Source of the DNA: Acephala macrosclerotiorum
Lineage: Eukaryota; Ascomycota; Leotiomycetes; Helotiales; Mollisiaceae
Reading direction: 5' to 3'
Length of the DNA stretch: 64,000 nucleotides
Assembly: GCA_014904845.1 (NCBI GenBank)
Contig: MU119412.1
Coordinates: 1 to 64,000, forward strand
The notes beneath the pieces are model-generated. The model made no database searches. It had not been told where the DNA came from and saw only the letters and a program-made list of their open reading frames with translations. Of this stretch, positions 10,253-20,891 are shown in pieces. Positions within the stretch are counted from its first letter, which is position 1. The number at the start of each line of letters is the position of its first letter. The translations under genes were made by a program, and so were the position numbers.

Positions 10253-11858
10253 ATGGACATCGACCTTTCGTCTGATCTTCTAAAAAACAACCGAGAACAA
10301 TTCTACCCACAATTGCTCCAGAACTTACCTTACAGCAGACTGACTATAACTCATCCTGAAAACAGCCCAGATCCCTTCAGGGTATCGGCACAGAGGATAT
10401 CTTTTCCAGCAGTTCCAAACAAAGTTGGATCCGTGATACTGAAGATTGAAAACATCTTTGACTCTATCGTGGATTGTGTGATGGGCGACAAGAAAGAGCT
10501 CGTGATCCTACTAAAGAGCAGAAGCAAGAGAATCAAGACCTCCGAGGAAGATGTCAATATGGATCCTGAAAGGAAACCCGATACTAGACGTATTAAGTTT
10601 CCGAGTAAATGTCCGATGGAGGCGTGGAGATTTGGTATGTGAGATTGCTCGAGCCTTGGTCAGTCACTAATATCTCTCCAGCTGCCCTATATCGTGTCCT
10701 CGAGCTGTCACACGAAGCTTTAGTCACTGGAGTTGTTACCACCAAAAGGTTGTGTTCGGCCACGAATCCACGACTTCCCTCTGAACCCCGCATACCCCGC
10801 CACGCACGTACCCTAGACAACGGAGTGCTGACATGTGGGGTCCAGAGATATTTATTATCGAGAGCCAGAGCTGTTCATGAAACAAGAAGTGGTTGACCGA
10901 TACGTGGATGACATCGCTTACACATTTGGTGTCAACAGGGAGGCGTTGAACGTGGTAGGCAAGCCTCTGTCGCTGATTGCGGGTCGTGGTCGCTGACCAT
11001 TGGGGTTTAACAGGTTGCAGCTGCAAAAGGCTTGATCGTGGGGTCCTTGAACACAATAAAGAAGGACGGGTCGAGTGCTGACTATGGGTTTGAACCAGAG
11101 GTACTATCACACGCCGCGATAAACGCATCTACTAACAGAAATCAGGGCATGTTGGTGCCAAAAGTCGAGGACGTGGAGTCTGTGGATATTGACACAGCTC
11201 AATGGATTCTGGTGGTAGAGAAGGAGGCAAGGCTTGTGCTTTCCCCTGATGACCTCGGCTAATTTTCCAAGGCCACATTCCGAACCCTCGCAGCATGTGA
11301 ATACTGGCGGCATTCCAGACTGGGGAACGGCATAATTATTACAGTGAGTTGGACGTTCACACCGATATCAGCTCCCTCGCTCACTCTATCTAGGCAAAAG
11401 GGTACCCAGACGTTCAAACGCGGCGATTCCTCCACCTTCTCTCCACAAGCTTCCCATACATTCCTATCTTCGCCTTAGTAGACTTTGATCCAGATGGCAT
11501 TGGCATCATGTCCACCTACAAGCACGGATCTAAAGCTTTAGCCCATGAAACGAATCTCGCCGTTCCGTTCATAAAGTGGCTCGGCATACGTAGCTCGGAT
11601 TTCCTGGAAGATGACATCTTAGGTCAGGGGCTACTCACATTGTCCAAGAGGGACAGGAACATTGCTAAGAAAATGTTGGCGAGACAAGATGCAGAAGAGA
11701 GAGATCATGAATGGCGGAAGGAGCTTCAAACGATGCTGATGCTCAACATGAAGGCGGAGATCCAGATCCTGGGGAATGAAGAGAAGTTGGGGGAGTGGCT
11801 GGATGGGAAGTTGAGTGGAAGTATACTTGATTCAGATGGAGATATTATTATGTGTTGA
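10253..11858 (+). CDS. SPO11: SPO11 meiotic double-strand-break transesterase, seven exons
   Basis: Exons 10253-10634, 10682-10748, 10846-10954, 11014-11100, 11146-11226, 11272-11343, 11394-11858; 420 residues, all phases consistent. It is the topoisomerase VI subunit A-like protein that makes meiotic DNA breaks through a tyrosine. Visible: the 5Y-CAP winged-helix region HEALVTGVVTTKR followed by DIYYREPELF with the catalytic tyrosine, then the Toprim domain with VEKEATFR and the metal-binding ALVDFDPDGIGI. Six introns of 45-97 nt. The fifth (11227-11271) is GC-AG: GAG, then GCAAGG to CCAAG, then GCC. Reading a GT donor further in would insert residues into the invariant EKEATF motif. Presence of an intact gene suggests meiosis is possible in this fungus. 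Confidence 0.9.
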
Positions 11859-12437
11859 TGATGATCACACGAATGATTCCTTTTCCATTCACACCTCACC
11901 TAGCGTAGTTCGTTGCCAGTTTGTGTGATTCTGGCATCCTTGTTTTTCGTGCCATCTGAAAGTCCCATTCATTCTAGGATCTCGAGCATGCTCATTTTCT
12001 TCAACCTGAAATCGCGTGTGGTGTCAAGGCTAGCCTGCATATTATATGTCCCAGCTTCGAGGGGAAAACCGATCAAGCTTCGCTCAGCTGCGATACTACA
12101 TTCAGCGAAGCATTCCAATATTTCTCTACGATCACTTGAAGAAAGCCAAGAATGTCCCAGCAAGGCTGGGAGATTGAGAACACTGCTCTCCGCAGCCTAC
12201 TTTGAGCATCTTATTGCACATCAGTAACGTCCTTCATTGCCCCAGTTTTCTTGCCCCCCCTCCAAATCTCAATGTAGGGCAACAAGCGCCTCATCAGCTT
12301 TACTACGGCCTCGGCTTTACTGCGAGCTTTTCCACCAGGCAGGGGATAGCTCCGACGGTGTATGGGACTGAGAGGAGCGGTTGTTAAAGCAAGGGGCTTT
12401 TTGGCTCCGATACGAACAGTGGGGAAGTTGAAGTTCA
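11859..12437. other. intergenic, SPO11 3' flank
   Basis: Short overlapping frames on both strands but nothing with a recognisable domain or good splice structure. A minus-strand frame (12450-12211) with a basic, lysine/arginine-rich composition is the longest; I cannot support it as a gene. Confidence 0.35.
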
Positions 12438-12863
12438 GTGCATCTACCAAGCTCTTATTTTCTACTTAGAAGGTATTTCAATGGAGGATTAATACATTCC
12501 GAAGAAGTCCCAAAAGACGACCAACAGCGAGGATTAATCCAGTTGCGCCACTTGCTAAATGAATCTATAGGAAAGTCCACGGCTTTTAGAGAAGGATATC
12601 TACATCGTTTCCTCGCGAAAGCGTTCCATGGCTTTAACCAAATTGATCAAGATGATTATGGCTGGGTTTCACTATCCAAATCTGTTTACATGTCTCATTT
12701 TAGCGCAACAAATTTTATACCAGCAGGTACCTATCAGACCTTATATCAAAGATACGAAGACCACGTATTCGTTATAACCCAAAACCAAGGAAAGTACAGG
12801 AGATGGATGTCACCCCACTACCCTGGGTTCAACTCGAGGAATTCCGTCTATGCACTCCTATAG
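12438..12863 (+). CDS. hypothetical ORF, possibly a gene remnant
   Basis: A 141-codon frame of ordinary amino-acid composition (RYFNGGLIHSEEV.., ending NSVYALL), without membrane segments or a motif I know. It starts near the 3' side of the decayed NACHT gene and runs toward it. It may be the 3' exon of a degraded gene, or chance. Kept because its composition is protein-like; low confidence. Confidence 0.25.
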   Translation: MHLPSSYFLLRRYFNGGLIHSEEVPKDDQQRGLIQLRHLLNESIGKSTAFREGYLHRFLAKAFHGFNQIDQDDYGWVSLSKSVYMSHFSATNFIPAGTYQTLYQRYEDHVFVITQNQGKYRRWMSPHYPGFNSRNSVYALL

Positions 12864-13203
12864 AATCTAAGAGAGTGATAGGTGGTGCGGAAGAGGTAAG
12901 AAAGTTTCTGAGGCTTGTTGGGTGGGTGTTTTGAAGTAGAATGATTCGTATGATTTGGTGGAGTTCGGAAAGTCTTTTGAGACTTTTAGGCCTGGGGAGT
13001 GGGATGTCTCTAGAAGTTTGCATAGGAGGAAGACGTGGCGGTGGGAGGATGATGAAGTAGGTTTGAGAATGTAAGTTATCTCATTTGTAACGCTCACCGC
13101 GTGATTATCCGCAAGCCACGTCTTATTGAAGTCCAATTGCAGCTGAAACCCTGACTTCAGTTGTCGCCAAGTATAACTAAGCACAAGTTATCTTAGGTTA
13201 GCA

Positions 13204-15144
13204 TTAGAGTGAGTAGACATGTTCTCTTACCTCGAGGCAGGCTTCACTCACTACATTCGACACGTCGACTTGGTCCGGTAAGCGAAGCCTTGCCGTCGCG
13301 ACAAGGTCATTTGACGAAGGCGAAGAATCAGGGCTTGAAGACTTGAGCTTTTTGAAGATATCGCGATTTGAATTGGTGTAGTGACGACGAACCTCCTCAA
13401 GGAAGTGTACGAACGAGTTGTTCAAGTTGACTGGAAGCATATTGACTTTTTGTTGAAGATCGTGAATTCTGTCTCTTTGCCCAATCCTTGCAGTACGATC
13501 TTTGTGACGAGTACAAGCCAAAGAAAACGCTGCTTTCGTCATTATACTTTTGACTAACAAATTAGTTGTCTTCGGGTCTGTTTGTTTGAGATGTGCGATT
13601 TTCGGATATAATTTACCGTAGACGTAAAGGTTCATATCTTCGTCGGTCGAACAGTCAAGCAGTAGCGCAGGATACGCCTCAAAGGCCACCCAAAATTCAG
13701 ACCAAGGCCGACTCGAGACACAAACTTTGACGAAAGGAGATCCTGCGACGTATTCGATTAGGTCAAGAATGCGTTCGGTAACTCGTCCAAACTCGTCCAA
13801 TCCGTCAATGAAGAGACATAGCCTAAAGTCGCGCGTAGTGAGGTCAATGACATCTTTCAATGCTCTCTCTAGCCTCGAGGTCGAGAACTTCCATTCAGTT
13901 GGCTGCTTCATTCGGCATGTACCAGAAGTAGCTGTAAGAATTTCTCTCCATTCGGATCTGAAGACTGCTTCCGCAATAGCTGGCCGATCTTGTAGGATGT
14001 CATATAGTAGGGACTGAAGAATCCCATTGTATGAGTATTGTGATTTCTGACCACTGCACCAGAAATAGTGTTGGACAATTTGTACGCTAGCATCTCCTGC
14101 CCAATGCTTCAAATGGCGATACGTTTCGCGGTTTCTAGCTATGTACCTCATGAAGGCCGATTTTCCAGACCCTGCTTTTCCAAATATCCAGTAAATGTTT
14201 CTCGACAATGATTCTTGTTGAAGCCAGTGAATGGAATTGCTCCGCTGCTCTTTGGAGTCTCTGAGTGCGGGTTTATCTTGCTGGTCGGAATCCTGATCGT
14301 TGAACACCCAGTTAAATGTCTTCCCGTAAGCCTCAGAGATATCCCCTTGACGAAGAGCCTTTTCAGAGAAGTCAAGTCTGCTTAACAAACGAACGCTAGA
14401 TTGTTGATTTAGTTCCGTGAGGTTGGTGTACATATCAATACTTCGAGGAACGTGCAGCCTTGATGGCGTATAATTCTTAGATCCAAAAGTGTGATCCGTG
14501 GAAACAATGTCCGGCTTTCTATGGATACCGGCGAGGTCTTGGTGGAGAGGGCGCAGAGCGTGGTGTATATTCTGGTCTTGGGAAGAAAAGCCATTGGCCT
14601 GTTGAGTCATTAAATCGTTGAGATTGGAGCTTCAGGATAATTAGTTACTGAACGTATAAACTTTTCGCCGTGGAAATCTAGTTCGAGAACTTACTTAAAC
14701 GATACTAGCAAATGATCGTTAGTCTCATCTTGATACCGCCGGAGCTTTTCTTCAAGGGTATTCAGAGACTTTTGCGACCAAACACTCCGCAGAGCGTGTT
14801 TGAGACTTTTGTGAACCCGCTTCTTCTCGCCATTCTTGACTTTAAGCTTCTCTAACTTCGCTAAGAGAGTATCGGCGACATCGGGCACACCCTACGCATA
14901 TCGATCGAAGGGCCTCGTCTTGGCTCGAGGCAAGCCCTTGATGACGAGTGTCAGACGCTAAGCTAGACTTCAGTCTCTCGCTCAGCCCCACGAGTCGTTT
15001 CGTTGCAGCTTCAGTCTCGATGTTTTTTAATGAAGCGCCGTCAGCGGACCGGTATATCTCCTTAGTTTTGGAGGCGAGGCTGCACCCAAAGTCAAGCAAT
15101 TGGACGACACTCGCAGCGATTGAAAGTGCAGGCAATCCATCCAT
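13204..15144 (-). pseudogene. STAND/NLR-like NACHT protein with Helo-like N-terminus, frameshifted
   Basis: Start codon at 15144 (MDGLPALSIAASVVQ), the fungal N-terminal domain seen in STAND proteins. An intron (14694-14630, GTAAGT..CTGAAG) leads into a NACHT domain with Walker A GKAGSGKS and Walker B RLCLFIDGLDEF, then SSRPW and the helical region after it. Fungal NLR-like proteins of this type act in non-self recognition and cell death. Three lesions: one extra base near 14883-14894, needed to connect SICVGC to DVADTLLAKL; an extra base in a T-run near 13524-13528; and a compensating missing base near 13470-13481. Between the last two, the expected FLWLVLVTK sequence is found only in another frame. 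No repeat domain is visible downstream. Either a decaying gene or base-calling errors; three lesions favour decay. Confidence 0.7.
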
Positions 15145-16183
15145 AATTATAGCAGCAAGCACAAGATTATAGAAAATGAATTGGTAACAATTGTAAAAGG
15201 ATAAGAGACTGACAAAATATTTCAAACAATTGTAGCAATGAAATTACCACCTCAGAGGGCTGACGGCTAGGCATTTTCGACTGCATGGTGGTTCTGGGCT
15301 CCGCTACCCTAGCAAACCCAGCTACGACTGCGTAGCCGAATTCACAGTCTTCCAGGATTTTGTAACGAATAAGTACCCTCGCATACAGTTAGTCAAATTG
15401 AAAGGCGAGAAAGACGGAAATGATCGCTGACTACCTATCACGCATCATCGCTTTATGCCATCCAAGAGTCGGCCGACGCATCGAGTTCCTATTGGTTCAA
15501 GATCAACTTGCCTCTTCCAAAGCATTTTGTACTGTGCATTGTGATTGGGGAGCGTTTTCAGCTCTCAGCCTCGTCCCCTCAACTCAAAATCTGTCTCTAA
15601 TTATTTAAAATGATCTTGACTATCTACCTAGGAGAAGTGATCTAGATTCTCCCCGCAAAGCTAGGAGATCGAGAATGCTTTGGAAGTTGAAGAATTTCGA
15701 GAGGACTAAAAAGTTGGCATCAGATCTGTTCAAGGCTGAGGACAGGGGCGTGCTCAATCATCCAACTTTTTGGGAATTTCTTGGCCTAGTATTCTTAAGC
15801 ATTTCTTTCGTGACAATTTCTTCACGAGACATCCAGACTCTCTTGGTTAACTTGCTCTGCTTCTAGGGACTAAACGATTGGGGGCAGATTGTTGCGCGAG
15901 AAGAAAAGCCATCGAACAATGTCCCAGGGGTACTGGAGTATTCAGAGGACCCGCCCAAATGATCTTGATACTTCTTGTATTTAATCCGTCTTATATGCAT
16001 ACTTGGTGCGGCCCGAAGTCCAGCACTCCACCTATGCATACCACCGCCGTTCTCTTCACTCCCAAGGCTTCCGACGAAAAGCACCCCTCGAATCATCATT
16101 AGCCATCGGGACATTCAGCAATGCCATAGTAACGTGTAGGTGCCTTCGGATTGTTAAAATCGTCCATCACTCCACGCCCCACT
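15145..16183. other. intergenic
   Basis: About 1 kb between the NACHT pseudogene start and the end of the E2 gene. Small frames on both strands (for example 15675-15866 plus) have no recognisable content. No repeats seen. Confidence 0.4.
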
Positions 16184-16764
16184 TCATAATCCTAGCATCC
16201 GCCTACACCCCTCTCGAACCCTCTTCTCGTATTCTGGTCTCTGTTCTCTCCACATCTTCGCAGCCTCCACATTCGCCGGACTCTCATCATTCGGCTCTGC
16301 TAACATGCTCATCACCGAAATCAGGATCTTCTCGACGGATTGAATGGGCGACCATCTCTCGGAAGCATGTTCGTAATGGTTTGGGTCGTCTCCGGGTGGG
16401 TGTAGAATAGAGATGCAAACGAGACCGCTTGGATAAACTGTGACTCACATCGTTAACATTCTTTAATCTACAGAGCATCCTTGGTGATAGGAAGTGAGTA
16501 ATGAGCACGCGACCTACCATTAGGATGCCACACCTCCCCTAGAAACCTCATTGTCGGCGGCGCCAGCGGATAATCCTTCGGAAACTTCAGCTCTGCAGGA
16601 AATATGCCTCCCTCGAACGGTGTCCCCTCTGGTCCTTGAATCAAAGCTTCCCAATACAGCATATCATCTTCGGAGACTGGTCCGGCAGTGATGCCTTCGG
16701 GAGGGTTGTTCGTCAGGGCGCGGTATTCTTGTAGTAATCGTCTTTGGGCTGTTGTTGACGCCAT
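16184..16764 (-). CDS. UBC7: ubiquitin-conjugating enzyme E2, UBC7/UBE2G type
   Basis: Exons 16764-16518 and 16437-16184; 166 residues, the normal length. The intron (16517-16438) is GTAGGT..TCACAG. It carries ubiquitin on the active-site cysteine in [13 protein letters not shown] and hands it to ER-associated degradation ligases. The acidic loop right after the cysteine ([16 protein letters not shown]) is the insertion that marks the UBC7/CDC34 class. HPN is conserved at the exon junction (WHPN joined to VYPSG). It is divergent from the binding-protein-like gene, with 331 bp between start codons. Confidence 0.92.
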
Positions 16765-17095
16765 TATGTATGGAAATTAGAAACTCGAAGGGTAGGGAGG
16801 ATGGATGTTCGTTATGGGGTTGGAGTTGTTCTGATTATCAAGGTCCGCATAATGTTGAGGTGTAGTTGATCCTGGGAATGTTCCTAGACCCACTTTCCGG
16901 GAGCGGCCGCTTTTTGCGTCATTGGACTGAATTATTGATTATCCAAATGCCCCTCACTTGTATCAGCCTCAAACTTTCTGTCCTCCACATCTGTTTGTTC
17001 TCTGAAACTTCCTCGTCTCAACGTTCTGTCATCCTTCTGTATTAATCAACTTCATTTCATTGCATTCCGTTCTCTTCTATCAAAGTACACTTAAG

Positions 17096-18090
17096 ATGGC
17101 ATCGTCTGATAGTAATAAACCTCTTCGAATCGGTTTCGTCCCAGAACATTTCTCTACCCCACTATACTTCGCGCAAAAGCATTTCGGCTTAGATGCTGAA
17201 TTAATACCATTCCCGTCTGGAACGGGACATATGATTACTTCGCTTCGATCAGGGGAGATTGATGTTGGTATTGGACTTACTGAAGGATGGGTAGCGGGGT
17301 TAGGAAAGGAAGGACAGGAAGGGGATGGAGGATACAAGATTGTGGGAACTTATGTTGAGACACCTCTTTGTATGTCTTATTCTAAACCTTCCCTTCTGTC
17401 GAATTGGTTCGTTTTTACTAACGCAACTTGTTCACAGGCTGGGCAATCTCCACGGGCGCAAAACGAGACATCAGCAGCATCGTAAACCTCAAAGACGGAA
17501 AGATTGGTGTATCGAGAATAGGCAGCGGCTCCTACGTAATGGGCTTCGTCCTTGCAGACCAACAAGGCTGGCTTTCCTCCCCTTCCACCCAACCATTTGA
17601 ATTCATCCCTCTACAAACCTTTGAAAAGCTCCGTAAAGCAGTAAACGACTCTACAGCCGATTTTTTCATGTGGGAACACTTCACCTCAAAACGGTATTAC
17701 GACAATGGCGAAATCAAAAGAGTAGGAGAAATTTACACTCCTTGGTCCAGCTGGAAGATTGTTGCTAGTACGGCGATGAAACAGGACGATGTGAGATTGG
17801 AGGAGCTGTTTGAGAAGTTGGATAAGGGAGTGAGGTATTTCGGGGGTAATAAGGAAGAGGCAGTTAAGTATATCAGCACGAAGCTGGATTATAGTGAGGC
17901 TGATGCGAGGGAGTGGATGAAGACTGTGAACTTTACAAAGGGAACGAAGGGCGTGGATGTGGGTGTTATTCAAAAGACGGTCGATACACTGAAGAAGGCG
18001 GGTGTGTTGGGTGATAGCGGCATGAGGCCGGAGAAAATGATTGCTAGTCAGAGAGGGGCCAAAGTGCCATCACAGACTACGACACTGTAA
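17096..18090 (+). CDS. periplasmic-binding-protein-like (Ca3427-type) protein
   Basis: Exons 17096-17369 and 17438-18090; 308 residues. The intron is GTATGT..TTCACAG with a TACTAACG branch region. The fold is that of ABC-transporter substrate-binding proteins for nitrate, sulfonate or thiamine precursors (RIGFVPEHFSTPLYFA.., GEIDVGIGLTEGW, IGVSRIGSGSYVMG), a family found in fungi without a signal peptide and named after Candida Ca3427. Fungi lack the matching ABC importer, so it is probably an intracellular ligand-binding protein or enzyme; its ligand is unknown. No signal peptide or membrane anchor is seen here. Confidence 0.82.
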
Positions 18091-18197
18091 TACCAACATC
18101 GTAATTATGCAATTTTGGCTGGTTCAGACCCTCGTACTTTCGTAAGCTTCCAGCTCTCATTTCGATTTCCAGCACCGCCCAACCTTGCCTTGTTCTG

Positions 18198-18735
18198 CTA
18201 ACAAGACTCCCAATACTCAGCCCAGACACCATTACTGAAGTGCTTACACTCTCGGATTACAGCCGCATCATGCGCACTACATTCCGAGTCCTTGCAAAAG
18301 AACAGGTTTACGCTACCTATATGATCATCAGCCCTGTTCTACTTCCCATGCCCGTTCGGAACCTAAGTCTATCATCCCCTTCGCCAAATTAAAGGTATAG
18401 GACTATGAGAAAGATGGGTAGAAGGGAAGGAGAGCTTACCGCAATCAGAAGTAGCACTAACCCAAAGCATACTCTTAGCTCCATCTGGCCCACCTACTAC
18501 ATGTCCGGCTCCAGGTCCAGAAGCTGGGGTGGGGTATTGGGGTTCGGCGTAGTCTTGGCAATGAGCGTCCCAGTAGCTAGGAAGAGTTAGAGAAGGCATG
18601 AATATGGTAAATATGCTTGGTTTGAGACTCCACAAAAGAGGAAGGGAAGAAGGGGACTGACAAATTGACTCGCCCATTTGCAGCGAGAGCTGTGAGGGGA
18701 GCGATAATAGCAGCAAGGATAGATGAAGAATGCAT
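18198..18735 (-). CDS. small secreted cysteine-rich protein, three exons
   Basis: Exons 18735-18662, 18576-18440 and 18316-18198; 109 residues. Each exon alone is too short to stand out, but phases (2, 1) and splice signals (GTCAGT..CTTCCTAG; GTAAGC..CATATAG) agree. The first 18-19 residues are a typical signal peptide (MHSSSILAAIIAPLTALA). The mature part is about 90 residues with six cysteines (HCQDY, TSDCG, LFFCKDSEC, IRECKHF, WESC at the very C-terminus), consistent with disulfide bonding outside the cell. No named family recognised. Small size, signal peptide and paired cysteines fit a candidate effector or antimicrobial protein. It converges on the preceding plus-strand gene. Confidence 0.72.
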
Positions 18736-19199
18736 TTTGGAAGAACCTTTTCAAGGGCTAATGCGTTCGGTGCAGAGAATGGAAGGGCCCTCAGACACGC
18801 CTTATATGCACATCGCCTACAGTAATCCTACATTCATCTTCTTCGGCTCCATCTCGAAGTATCGTCATCTTCCAACCTCAGCAACGGCCGCCCGTGATAC
18901 CAGAATGTGTATACTTTGATACGCTAGGTGCTATTTCGAGGTTGGTGATGGCTCGCTTGCTGGTGTTGAATAGGCTGAACAGGTATAAGCATGTAAGCAC
19001 CGGGGCTCTAAGTTTCTACTAGACCCCCGAGTTTTGTTCCCCGAAAGGAGACAATGAAGCTTAACCTGAGCACAGGTGAGAGTAACCCCTCGGTATGCTG
19101 TATTACTTCCATGGACCAAACATCTCCAGAAGCCTCCAGAACACGGCTATCAGCTGGTAAGGGAAGAATCTCCATAGGACACAAGACTACCCCGTACTA

Positions 19200-19326
19200 C
19201 TTCGTCCCCAGGGAAATAGTTACGCCAAGAAAGACCAGGGCAAGGGGGAAAAATGGCTGTGAACGCACCAAAGCAAAAACCCCCTGCCCTAGTCCTCTTG
19301 GCGTAACTATTTCCCCGAGGACGAAG
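19200..19326. mobile_element. MITE-like hairpin element A, copy 1
   Basis: A 127-bp element bounded by TA on both sides (19198-19199 and 19327-19328). Its ends are inverted repeats of about 31 bp beginning CTTCGTCCCC and ending GGACGAAG, with the block ATAGTTACGCCAAG mirrored as CTTGGCGTAACTAT. The inner part is also partly self-complementary. No coding capacity. A near-identical copy sits at 32492-32619. TA flanks and TIRs are the pattern of Tc1/mariner-type non-autonomous elements; the parent transposase is not in the window. Confidence 0.8.
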
Positions 19327-19499
19327 TAAGATTACTTTCAGCCGTGAAGCTCTCTTCAGCCCCACTCAGGACCTGGTGAGCGAAGTAGGCCTCTGCACGA
19401 TGCTGATAGAAGAAATTGCAACGGTATATCTTGTGATCGGAGTGGCTGTGAGATTGCATTTGGAGAAGTAAGAATAAGGCTGGAGACGCTCAGCGTGAT

Positions 19500-19690
19500 A
19501 AATGATTAGATTAAATTAAATTGTAAGGTTTTAATCATAATTTAACAATGAAAGTCTAGATTAAATCATGATATTTATAATTATTTTGTATAGTGATTAA
19601 GATTTTCCTCGTTAATCTAGATTTTTTCGAAAATGCGTTAATCATAATTTAATTTAATTTAATCAAGTTAATTAGATTTGAATTGATTAA
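19500..19690. repeat. AT-rich inverted repeat
   Basis: About 190 bp of strongly AT-rich sequence. GATTAAATTAAATT near its left edge is mirrored by AATTTAATTTAATC near its right edge, and CTAGATTAA by TTAATCTAG inside. It could fold into a long hairpin. It may be an old foldback element; no target duplication is visible. Confidence 0.4.
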
Positions 19691-20133
19691 CGTGATTTTT
19701 TCCCGATCACGCTGGGCACGCTGAAAAGGACCGCGTGGGATGGAGAAGAGAAGAAGAGTTATTAGCAGAAAATACACAATAAATACTGTAAAATGCAGCA
19801 CATCTCGTGGCCTCGGACAAAGCAGATCCATCCTATGAAATTCCTTCACTCTGTGAATCATTGAAATGAGGTCTCGTGTCTCAGTCAAGACCAATTCTTG
19901 GCGACGGCTTACGAATGGGTAAAGCGTCTCCAGAAGTTTTCAAGGTGAATTCTGATGGATACTTCCACCGCAGTGTCTGTAATGCCAAGTTGTGATGTTG
20001 TCGAGAAAAGATGCTGACATTTCGGGTTGAGCCGAGGTCGCGTCAAGCTTCAATTTCAATGCGTCATTTCACCTCAACTCCATACCTCTACCCTTTCCAA
20101 ATCAGTCAATTAGCACACAAACTCAACATCCCA

Positions 20134-20139
20134 ATGTAA
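20134..20139 (+). promoter_or_regulatory. minimal upstream start-stop codon (ATGTAA)
   Basis: ATG TAA is followed without a gap by the main start codon, so the stop's last A is the first base of the main ATG (ATGTAATG). Minimal start-stop frames are known in eukaryotes to stall or recycle ribosomes. Whether this one is inside the transcript is not shown. Confidence 0.4.
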
Positions 20140-20891
20140 TGCCTCCCCGCCAGCTTCTGCGGAAGCATTTCCCATTCTCCTCCCCCGCTTTCCGCCGACG
20201 AACCTCTCTCCGCCATCAAACCACCCAATCCTCCGCCGCTCCCTCATCCTCGACAGCCTCTGCGAACGAATCACGAACCCGTGCCCGAATATCTTCCCTG
20301 CATTCCAGGCTCCCGAAGTTCTTGCAACCATATACACGCGGTCTTCTGAATGCCCCAATCTCACACCTCATCTCATTCCTAATCCTTCACGAAATAACCG
20401 CGATCGTACCTCTTATCAGCCTTGCGAGCTTATTCCATTACACAAGTTGGCTACCGTCGCTATGGAGTGAAGGGGAAGGGAAGGCGGTGAGTGAGGGCGT
20501 AGAGAGATTTGGGCGGTATTTCGGACGTAAAGGCTGGTTTGGTTTCTCCGCCGAATCTACACGAGAAGCCAAGGCAGAGAGCAAGACGGAAGGACAAGTC
20601 ACAATAGAAAGTACAGAGAAGAGATGGCATGTCAGTGAGCAGGGAAGTAGGATACTAGTTGAGGTGGCGACGGCTTATGCTATTACGAAGGTGTTGCTGC
20701 CGGTGAGGATAGTGGTTAGTGTTTGGGGGACACCGTGGTTTGCTAGGGTGGTTGTTGGGAGGGTTGGGGGATTGTTTGGAAGGATGAGGGGGTTGGGGAA
20801 TGTGACGGCGGGGTTAGGGGGTAGTGCTGGGAGAGTTGGAGGTGAGATGGGGAGGGGTGTTGGTGAGGGGGTAAAGAAGATACCTCCATGA
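20139..20891 (+). CDS. DUF1279/FAM210-type mitochondrial membrane protein
   Basis: Single exon, 250 residues. The N-terminus is basic and Ser/Arg-rich, as in mitochondrial presequences (residues about 1-60). Residues about 70-100 give the DUF1279 signature (SHLISFLILHEITAIVPL) with a membrane segment; a second membrane segment lies near 175-205, and the C-terminus is a glycine-rich amphipathic tail. DUF1279 proteins (FAM210 in animals) are mitochondrial inner-membrane proteins linked to organelle translation or homeostasis; the role here is inferred. The start codon overlaps a one-codon upstream frame, ATG-TAA at 20134-20139. Convergent with NDK. Confidence 0.75.
   Translation: MPPRQLLRKHFPFSSPAFRRRTSLRHQTTQSSAAPSSSTASANESRTRARISSLHSRLPKFLQPYTRGLLNAPISHLISFLILHEITAIVPLISLASLFHYTSWLPSLWSEGEGKAVSEGVERFGRYFGRKGWFGFSAESTREAKAESKTEGQVTIESTEKRWHVSEQGSRILVEVATAYAITKVLLPVRIVVSVWGTPWFARVVVGRVGGLFGRMRGLGNVTAGLGGSAGRVGGEMGRGVGEGVKKIPP

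Larger units (their letters stand above)
18736..20138. other. 1.4-kb gene-free stretch with two repeats
   Basis: No convincing gene. It holds the promoter of the cysteine-rich protein, a 127-bp TIR hairpin element (19200-19326), an AT-rich inverted repeat (about 19500-19690) and the promoter of the DUF1279 gene. Confidence 0.5.

Noticed and set aside
11227..11271. A GT-AG version of SPO11 intron 5 using the internal GT
   Set aside because: It would insert extra residues into the invariant EKEATF motif; the GC donor gives the exact motif.
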